From NCBI RefSeq assembly GCF_026966905.1, contig NZ_JAPUBN010000010.1, positions 62,001 to 126,000 on the forward strand: a DNA stretch of 64,000 bases, in the 5' to 3' direction. The notes under the pieces are model-generated. The model saw nothing but the letters and a program-made list of their open reading frames with translations. It was not told the DNA's origin and did not search any database. The translations under genes and the position numbers were made by a program. Shown here one piece after another: positions 58,442-64,000 of this stretch. The DNA comes from Marinomonas phaeophyticola (GTDB lineage Bacteria > Pseudomonadota > Gammaproteobacteria > Pseudomonadales > Marinomonadaceae). Every line of letters starts with the position of its first letter. The first letter of the stretch is position 1.

Positions 58442-59863
58442 TTAACTATATTGTTTACTGTACTTATTGATGACATAGGCGAGTTTTCTAACGCCATTTT
58501 CACGATCAGCGATACTCTGATCAGAAAAGTTAAGACGCATGCAGTTTCGGTATTTTCCTGTAGAAGAAAATAACATACCTGGTGCAATATTTATTTTGCA
58601 CTCTCGCCCCATTATCGCAAGCTTAGCCACATCGATATTGTCGTTCAACTCAACCCATAAAACAAAACCGCCTTTAGGATAGCTAACTCGAGTTCCTTTT
58701 GGTAAATAGGTTTGAATGGCGTCTAGAAAGTGATCTCGACCTTGTTGGTATTGCAGCCGCATCCTGCGGACATGACGCTCGTACCCCCCTGTTTTTATAA
58801 AGTCAGCCATGGCTATTTGAGGCAAGGTAGGGCACATGGAGCTGCTTACATATTTAATATGAGTGACCTTGTCCCTATAGCGACCAGGAGCGATCCAACC
58901 GACTCGAAGGCCTGGTGCAACACTTTTTGAAAATGAAGAACATAATAATACTCGGCCATCTTCATCAAAAGATTTAATACTCTTTGGACGTGGGAAATCA
59001 TAGGAGATATCCCCGTAAACATCGTCTTCTATAATTGAAATATCATAACTTTGAGCCAGTTTATAAAGACGTTCTTTTTTTGCTTCAGAGAGTGAATACC
59101 CCATTGGGTTATTACAAGTTGGAGTAATCAAGATGGCTTTTATCGGCCATTGATCTAATGCCAGCTCTAAAGCTTCTAAACTCAAACCATCTTCAGAGTG
59201 GGTGGGGATTTCCATTGTTTTAAGGTTCGCTGCTTTGATGGCCTGCATGGATCCATAAAAGCTTGGTGATTCAATCGCGACAATGTCTCCTGGTTGTGTG
59301 ACTGCCCTTAAGCAAACAGATAAGGCCTCCTGGCAGCCCGAGGTAACAACGAGATCATCAGGGTGAAGTAAACAACCTGATGCAACCGCTAAACGGGCCA
59401 ATTGCTCTCTTAGCTCTTCTGAACCCCTAATGTCCCCATAAGGTAACCCTAGGTCTGGCCTATGGCGGCTTAAATCCCCTAGTTTTTTTAGTAGAGGCTT
59501 TAAACTGCTCGATTCCATGTCCGGCATGGCGTGCTGTAGTTGTAAAAAACCACTTTCTGATTTGCATAAGAGCAAGTTTAATACTTCTTCCCACTGGGAC
59601 ACTTCCATGGGTCTTTGGGGGGGTCTTGTTGTGGTAGGTAATGGTGTACGAATTTCAATTTTTCTGACAAAGTAGCCAGACTTTGGTTTCGCTTCCACCA
59701 TACCTTCTAATTCAAGCTGTCGATAGGCTTCTTGTACAGTAGATAGACTGACGCTGTGTTCGTGTGAAAGTTGCCTCACTGAAGGTAATTTAGAACCTAC
59801 AGGAAAGAAGCCTTGTTGAATGTGTTCTTTTAAGTGGTTTGCTAAGGTTTCATAAAGCGTCAT
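58442..59863 (-). CDS. MocR/GntR-type PLP-dependent transcriptional regulator
   Basis: A 473-residue regulator with a GntR winged helix-turn-helix at residues 1-70 (G-S-K-L-P-S-V-R-Q-L-S, then S-L-S-T-V-Q-E-A-Y-R-Q-L-E) and an aminotransferase-like domain. PLP-binding features are present: T-P-T-C-N-N-P-M-G, I-E-D-D-V-Y-G-D and the Lys in S-S-F-S-K-S-V-A-P-G-L-R-V-G-W. It is divergent from the DUF1127-LysE pair, which it probably controls in response to an amino-acid-like effector; this follows the general habit of MocR/LysE pairs and is not proved here. Confidence 0.92.
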   Translation of the reverse strand: MTLYETLANHLKEHIQQGFFPVGSKLPSVRQLSHEHSVSLSTVQEAYRQLELEGMVEAKPKSGYFVRKIEIRTPLPTTTRPPQRPMEVSQWEEVLNLLLCKSESGFLQLQHAMPDMESSSLKPLLKKLGDLSRHRPDLGLPYGDIRGSEELREQLARLAVASGCLLHPDDLVVTSGCQEALSVCLRAVTQPGDIVAIESPSFYGSMQAIKAANLKTMEIPTHSEDGLSLEALELALDQWPIKAILITPTCNNPMGYSLSEAKKERLYKLAQSYDISIIEDDVYGDISYDFPRPKSIKSFDEDGRVLLCSSFSKSVAPGLRVGWIAPGRYRDKVTHIKYVSSSMCPTLPQIAMADFIKTGGYERHVRRMRLQYQQGRDHFLDAIQTYLPKGTRVSYPKGGFVLWVELNDNIDVAKLAIMGRECKINIAPGMLFSSTGKYRNCMRLNFSDQSIADRENGVRKLAYVINKYSKQYS

Positions 59864-59884
59864 CTAAATGTCCATGAATAGTGT

Positions 59885-60014
59885 ATCTGTATTAACTGTA
59901 AAAGAAAAAAGATCGATTTGATAGTTTTAAGCATACAGATTTCGGATATTATTACCATACAGAGTGGTTTTATCTACTTTGTATGGTTTGGTTTTATATT
60001 TTTTACATCTGTAT
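59885..60014. promoter_or_regulatory. Multi-copy operator-like sites between mocR and lysE-type genes
   Basis: The 8-mer ATCTGTAT occurs at 59885 and 60007 on the plus strand; its complement ATACAGAT is at 59933 and a near copy ATACAGAG at 59958. ACCATAC (59954-59960) and GTATGGT (59981-59987) form an inverted repeat with a 20-bp spacer. Clustered sites in direct and inverted orientation are typical of MocR operators. They lie in the shared promoter region. Confidence 0.55.
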
Positions 60015-60077
60015 TGATTTTTCGTTCTCTTTTAAACTGCTTACCTAAATGAAAGAATTTTCTTAAAGAGGTTAGTA

Positions 60078-60272
60078 ATGTTAATAATAGCGGCATTAAG
60101 TCATATCAAAAGCGTTGCCAAAAGGTTTGTAACACGGCAACAATTGAAAAAACTGGATTCATCTCGATACGACGATATAGATATGACTCTAGACGAAATT
60201 AATCAGGAGCTAAAGAAAATGAGTATGATGAATTTGTTGTTGGATTTACTGCTGCTTAAAAGGAGGTTATGA
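60078..60272 (+). CDS. Small DUF1127-like protein
   Basis: A 64-residue basic protein with the pattern R-x-Q-L-K-K-L-D-S-S-R-Y-D-D-I-D-M-T-L-D-E-I-N-Q-E, matching the DUF1127 (YjiS-like) domain. GAGG lies upstream of the ATG. The last codons contain the AGGAGG ribosome site for the LysE gene, whose ATG follows the stop directly, so the two are coupled. DUF1127 proteins are small and often linked to stress or metabolism; no function is assigned. Confidence 0.65.
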   Translation: MLIIAALSHIKSVAKRFVTRQQLKKLDSSRYDDIDMTLDEINQELKKMSMMNLLLDLLLLKRRL

Positions 60273-60881
60273 ATGGAATGGACATTCTTACTATCGGTTG
60301 CATTGTTTGCCTTTGTTACTTCGGTAACTCCTGGACCAAATAACATTATGCTGCTGGCTTCAGGGGCTCAGTTTGGTTTTATGCGGACTGTGCCCCATAT
60401 CGTTGGCATATTATTGGGTGTTGCTATGCTATTAGTGTCTGTTCTGACCGGGTTGGGGGTAATGTTTAATACTTTTCCTATTCTATACGATATTTTGAAG
60501 TGGTTGGGAGCCGCTTATTTATTATGGTTGTCTTATAAAATCACCTTTGCTTCTGTAAAGGATGACACGGATAAAAAAGAATTGGCTCCAACCACCCCCT
60601 TTTCTTGGTGGCAAGCGGCTTTATTTCAGTTTGTTAATCCCAAAGCATGGATGATGACTATAGGCTGTGTGAGTACTTTCAGTATGGAGGGTGATGCTTA
60701 TATTGCATCCGCCATTTGGATTGTCGTTTTGTTTGCGTCACTAGGGCTACCTGCAATTTGTTTGTGGGCAGGGTTAGGGGTTTCGATAGGCCGATTATTA
60801 ACGAACCCTAAGAGAAAACGTTTATTCAATTATGTAATGGGTGGCGCTACAGCAAGTACTCTGCTTATGGTCATTGCTTAA
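60273..60881 (+). CDS. LysE family amino-acid exporter
   Basis: A 202-residue inner-membrane protein of the LysE/RhtB superfamily with about six hydrophobic helices. The family signature is the N-terminal S-V-T-P-G-P-N-N-I-M-L-L-A-S-G. A further landmark is W-W-Q-A-A-L-F-Q-F-V-N-P-K-A-W. It should export an amino acid or related compound, under control of the divergent MocR protein. The start is set by AGGAGG at 60261-60266. Confidence 0.93.
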   Translation: MEWTFLLSVALFAFVTSVTPGPNNIMLLASGAQFGFMRTVPHIVGILLGVAMLLVSVLTGLGVMFNTFPILYDILKWLGAAYLLWLSYKITFASVKDDTDKKELAPTTPFSWWQAALFQFVNPKAWMMTIGCVSTFSMEGDAYIASAIWIVVLFASLGLPAICLWAGLGVSIGRLLTNPKRKRLFNYVMGGATASTLLMVIA

Positions 60882-60908
60882 TAAAACTTATTAATGGAGC
60901 GCTGAGTA

Positions 60909-61220
60909 ATGAGTATGTCGGAGAAAGACTGTGTTATACCTACTCCTGTCTGGAGTGTTTATATTATTCAAACTCGTTTAAATACCCTATACACAGGGGT
61001 TACCACGGACGTGGATCGCCGTTTTAAAGAGCATCAAGGCTCCGCAAGAGGGGCTAAGTATTTAAAAGGTAAAGGCCCGTTAGTTCTTATATGGCAGCAA
61101 GTAATTGGCACAAAAAGTGATGCGTTGAAAACGGAATATTATATAAAGAGGTTGAAGCGAAAAGAAAAAAGTGCCCTAATTTCTGGTCACTTTTACCTCG
61201 ATGAAAGCCTTTTTAAATAA
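60909..61220 (+). CDS. GIY-YIG nuclease domain protein (UPF0213-like)
   Basis: A 103-residue protein, all GIY-YIG fold. The motif is W-S-V-Y-I-I-Q followed by L-Y-T-G-V-T-T-D-V-D-R-R-F-K-E-H, with conserved R and H. Later K-x-E-Y-Y-I-K-R-L-K-R supplies the family end. It resembles E. coli YhbQ; the physiological role is unclear. GGAG and GAG sequences precede the ATG, and it probably forms the end of the LysE transcript. Confidence 0.9.
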   Translation: MSMSEKDCVIPTPVWSVYIIQTRLNTLYTGVTTDVDRRFKEHQGSARGAKYLKGKGPLVLIWQQVIGTKSDALKTEYYIKRLKRKEKSALISGHFYLDESLFK

Positions 61221-61262
61221 GAAATGGCTTATCAATTTTTTCATTGTGGTCATTAGAGTGAA

Positions 61263-62234
61263 TTATTTGGTTAACTCACCCCATTGAGTCAGGCTCTCTT
61301 TTAATTGCCCTAGATGATTTAGCCAATAATCTTCAGTAGCAAACCATGGGAAGGCTTTGGGGAAAGCTGGGTCTGCCCAACGATCGAGTAGCCAAGCGCT
61401 ATATTGTATTAACCGCATGGCTTTTAATGGGTCAATCAAAGGCAGTTGTCTTGTATCAAGCTCTTGATCGCTTTCATAACCTTCGATTAATTCACTTAAC
61501 TGTTGTTTTTGTTGTGTTATATCCCCGGATAAATGTAACCAAATATCTTGAATTTGAGGCCCTGTAGTACAATCATCAAAATCCAAAAGGTATAATTGAT
61601 CGTTACTCAACAGTAAATTGCTTCTGTGACAATCACCGTGAATGATTTGCGTGTTCTCAGGCCAATAGTTATGGATAACTTTTTCGGATTTACGAGTGAT
61701 GTCATCAACTAATGTTTTGTATCTTACCTTCAAACTTGTTGGCATTAAGTGGCTAGTAAGAACTTTCTGAGAAGAGGTTTCGATAATCTCTAAGGGCATT
61801 AAGTATTTTCTGTGCTGCAAGCTTAGGCCTTTCATTACTTTGTGCATTTCGCCAATCAGCTCACCGGTTCTGAAGAGATGATCCATATTATCCGCATCCG
61901 GTGATTGCCCCGGAACTTTGTTATAGAGACAAAAATGAAAGCCTTTATGTTCAAATAATGTTTTATCATTAAATTCAATAGGTGCGACAACGGAAACACC
62001 GGAGGCGACTAAAGCGCGTAATATTGAATGTTCTTCGAGTAATTGTTGTTTGTTCCATCGATCCGGTCGATAAAATTTTGCGATTAATGGTTGAGATTCT
62101 TCAATGCCTACTTGATAAACGCGATTTTCGTAACTGTTTAGTGGGTAAATTCGGGCATCAGACCATACTCCAGTACTTTCTACCGCATCTAAAATAAAAT
62201 CAGGAGTTAGGTTTTCAAAGGGATGTAATGACAT
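61263..62234 (-). CDS. srkA: Stress response kinase A (SrkA/YihE/RdoA)
   Basis: A 323-residue aminoglycoside-phosphotransferase-fold Ser/Thr kinase. The nucleotide region is S-Y-E-N-R-V-Y-Q-V; the catalytic loop is I-H-G-D-C-H-R-S-N-L-L; the metal-binding motif is L-D-F-D-D-C-T-T-G-P. These and the length fit SrkA, which protects cells under stress in E. coli. It is often next to dsbA, which is not the case here. Confidence 0.93.
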   Translation of the reverse strand: MSLHPFENLTPDFILDAVESTGVWSDARIYPLNSYENRVYQVGIEESQPLIAKFYRPDRWNKQQLLEEHSILRALVASGVSVVAPIEFNDKTLFEHKGFHFCLYNKVPGQSPDADNMDHLFRTGELIGEMHKVMKGLSLQHRKYLMPLEIIETSSQKVLTSHLMPTSLKVRYKTLVDDITRKSEKVIHNYWPENTQIIHGDCHRSNLLLSNDQLYLLDFDDCTTGPQIQDIWLHLSGDITQQKQQLSELIEGYESDQELDTRQLPLIDPLKAMRLIQYSAWLLDRWADPAFPKAFPWFATEDYWLNHLGQLKESLTQWGELTK

Positions 62235-62316
62235 AAGATAAATTTCTATAAAAGTTACAGCGTTTTATGGGAAGCCCTGTAACTTGAGCGTAAGTTTAGT
62301 TGGGATCATTTAAATA

Positions 62317-63597
62317 CTATAATAACCCTAACATTTTTTTCAGCGTTTTTTCTTGCGCGGCTGAGATGGCGCTGGCTTTACCATTCACAATAAGGCGATG
62401 CCACATTAGCCACGCCTTTTTTGCTTCTTCAGGGTACTTTCTAGTTAGCAGTTGTTGGACTTCTAAACGATAGGAGTTTGAAATCGCTGTTGGGTTTTGC
62501 TTGCCAATGGTTCTAAGACGTATTAAGGAGCGTTTAAATCTATCCATAAGCTTGCCGTTATCAATTCCATGGGCAAGGCAATCCGTGATCGATTTTAAAT
62601 GGTCATAATAAATTTCTGCTTTTTCATAGCTGGAATCTCTAGCCAGACGTACAACTCGGGCGAATGATAGTTCTGCCGTTTCCCAGTCTTTCACTTTTTG
62701 ACTTAATTTCCCAAGACGAGTTGATCTTTCTAACGCTTTTGGTGAAACATCAATGGCTTTTTGGAGTGCCGCTTGAGCATTCTCTGGTTGTTTCAGTTTC
62801 TCATACGCATCGGCTAAGAGATCATAAGCAGAGAGGTAATGGCGACTAACGGTGATGGTTTGTTCAAGGTTTTTTGCTGCGGCAGCAACGGCACCCAATT
62901 TGAACTCACACTGTGCTATGCCGTAATAGGCCCAAGCAAGGTTTTTATTCTGTTGGAGAATAAGTAAATAATGGACTTTAGCTTCTTTGTATAACCCCCT
63001 TGAGTAGAGTGATTCACCGATGATTTTAGAACAAATATTTTTATAAGAAGGGTTTTTCTTCATGATTTTTTTGGCTTCTAACTCAACACCCTCAAAATCT
63101 TCTTCCATACGAAGCCTGTTGACGGCTTCAAATACTTTTTTCTGTTCTTGAACTCGCTTTAATCTTCTTACAAAGGCTTCCGGAGGAAAGGGCTTAACGA
63201 GATAGCTATCAGGTTGATACTCTAAAACACTGACGACACTTTCGTAGGCGGTATCTGCGGTGATCATGATAAAAATAGTTGAATGATCTAAAGCATATGT
63301 TTTGCGCGTTACTTCTAGAATCTGTTGCCCATCAATCGTACCGCCAAGATTGTAATCGGACAAAACGATGTCATAGTGCTTTTGCATTACGGCTTTTAAT
63401 GCCGCTTGACCTGTTGCTTCGAGATCGATGTCATTAAATCCTAAGCTAGACATTAATGACTTAAGCATAAAGCGCATTTCGGCTAAATCTTCAATAATTA
63501 AGATTTTCTTTTTAGCATCGCTTTTAACTTGGCCTTTTTGGTTTGCATCAGTTAAGTCATTAAGATTGGTAAAATCAGGTGTTGTAATATCGTTCAC
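62317..63597 (-). CDS. Response regulator with receiver and TPR domains
   Basis: A 426-residue protein starting at a GTG at 63597 with AGGAAAC upstream. The CheY-like receiver (residues about 30-145) has the acidic pocket I-I-E-D, phosphoacceptor Asp81 in V-L-S-D-Y-N-L-G-G, and Lys135 in L-V-K-P-F. The rest is helical with TPR-like repeats (A-W-A-Y-Y-G-I-A-Q-C, L-L-A-D-A-Y-E-K-L-K-Q-P) and lacks any DNA-binding domain. It likely acts through protein contacts. No cognate kinase is adjacent; the hybrid kinase at 45.6-49.0 kb is a distant possibility only. Confidence 0.9.
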   Translation of the reverse strand: MNDITTPDFTNLNDLTDANQKGQVKSDAKKKILIIEDLAEMRFMLKSLMSSLGFNDIDLEATGQAALKAVMQKHYDIVLSDYNLGGTIDGQQILEVTRKTYALDHSTIFIMITADTAYESVVSVLEYQPDSYLVKPFPPEAFVRRLKRVQEQKKVFEAVNRLRMEEDFEGVELEAKKIMKKNPSYKNICSKIIGESLYSRGLYKEAKVHYLLILQQNKNLAWAYYGIAQCEFKLGAVAAAAKNLEQTITVSRHYLSAYDLLADAYEKLKQPENAQAALQKAIDVSPKALERSTRLGKLSQKVKDWETAELSFARVVRLARDSSYEKAEIYYDHLKSITDCLAHGIDNGKLMDRFKRSLIRLRTIGKQNPTAISNSYRLEVQQLLTRKYPEEAKKAWLMWHRLIVNGKASAISAAQEKTLKKMLGLL

Positions 63598-63716
63598 TTA
63601 GTTTCCTATTTATCTGTTTACCTAACATAAAAAGCGTATTTTGTTTTTTAGTATAAAAAATATTCAATCCCTTGTTAGGGTATCGTTAGCTCAATGCTAA
63701 TTTTGTACGTATCGCT

Positions 63717-63998
63717 TTATTCAAATCGATCAATTTCTAGGACAAAAGCACTACGATATAAGCATTCAATATAATCTTCTTTAAGTGTTATACCATTTGT
63801 ATTGAATAGAGATCGAATTTTTCTAGTCCCTTTAGGAAAAATTATGTTAATTGGAGTATCTTCTCGATAAAAACCTACCCAGAGAGAAGATTTTGTTGTG
63901 GACCCTCTAGACATTAAAACGCTAAGGAAATCCCGCTCTGGCTCATTCCAATCCTCTATTGACATCAATCGACCGTCTTCATTAAACCATTCTATTAC
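63717..63998 (-). CDS. C-terminal part of a glycogen debranching/GlgX-like enzyme (partial)
   Basis: The C-terminal 93 residues of a protein that continues past the right edge. It opens V-I-E-W-F-N-E-D-G-R-L-M-S-I-E-D-W-N-E-P-E-R, the C-terminal beta-domain pattern of GlgX-type debranching enzymes (W-x-x-x-D-G-x-x-M-x-x-x-D-W). It then runs G-F-Y-R-E-D-T-P-I-N-I-I-F. It would act on branched glycogen in the cytoplasm. The identification rests on this end only. Confidence 0.6.
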   Translation of the reverse strand, partial: VIEWFNEDGRLMSIEDWNEPERDFLSVLMSRGSTTKSSLWVGFYREDTPINIIFPKGTRKIRSLFNTNGITLKEDYIECLYRSAFVLEIDRFE

Positions 63999-64000
63999 GT

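Overview
This window is a gene-dense stretch of an AT-rich bacterial chromosome. The gene content is that of a marine gammaproteobacterium, most likely Marinomonas or a close relative in the Oceanospirillales. The grounds are rsxABCDGE followed by nth, metG divergent from mrp/apbC with dcd behind it, a Na+/solute symporter with its DUF4212 partner, fadBA with etfBA, and Na+-linked and osmolyte genes. The genus is an inference from gene content and was not searched. There are no rRNA or tRNA genes, no prophage and no CRISPR array. The only mobile element seen is an IS200-like/REP-associated tyrosine transposase with its flanking repeats.

Layout. 1-6.4 kb: the tail of a probable ribokinase, a nucleoside hydrolase, a Tat-exported dienelactone-hydrolase-like protein, an acetyltransferase, a PilZ-like protein, and the symporter with its small subunit; a VOC-family gene here is frameshifted. 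6.4-10.7 kb: malonyl-CoA decarboxylase, an MFS transporter, a Y1 transposase, then a repeat block that ends in a duplicated fragment of nth. 10.7-21.8 kb: nth, the rsx electron-transport operon, metG, mrp and dcd. 22-27.7 kb: an accessory stretch with a large RTX/S-layer-like protein behind a very AT-rich leader, an unknown acidic protein, and a COG0523 metal GTPase carrying fourteen perfect copies of a 9-bp repeat. 28-38.3 kb: a fatty-acid beta-oxidation region (acyl-CoA dehydrogenase, SCP2 protein, acyl-CoA ligase, enoyl-CoA hydratase, EtfBA, FadBA). 39.3-43.4 kb: a three-gene cluster for a glucosylglycerate-type osmolyte (phosphatase, GpgS-like synthase, GH13_18 phosphorylase) with sigma-54/NtrC-like sequences upstream. 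43.4-64 kb: a FrnE-like oxidoreductase, a Bcr/CflA transporter, a symporter-fused hybrid histidine kinase (frameshifted), an Lrp regulator with a class V aminotransferase, a compact solitary flagellin, a TolC/MFP/RND efflux operon, a MocR regulator divergent from a DUF1127-LysE pair, a GIY-YIG protein, SrkA, a REC-TPR response regulator, and the C-terminus of a glycogen-debranching enzyme.

How the genes work together. The beta-oxidation block is nearly complete: acids are activated by the ligase, oxidised by the dehydrogenase with electrons passing to EtfAB, and then processed by FadB and FadA. The malonyl-CoA decarboxylase would also yield acetyl-CoA. The osmolyte cluster encodes both synthesis (GpgS plus phosphatase) and phosphorolytic recovery of the sugar, so the pool could be turned over. 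Three otherwise intact genes (VOC protein, acyl-CoA dehydrogenase, hybrid kinase) are each broken by a single-base change in a homopolymer. This pattern suggests sequencing or assembly error at least as strongly as gene decay.
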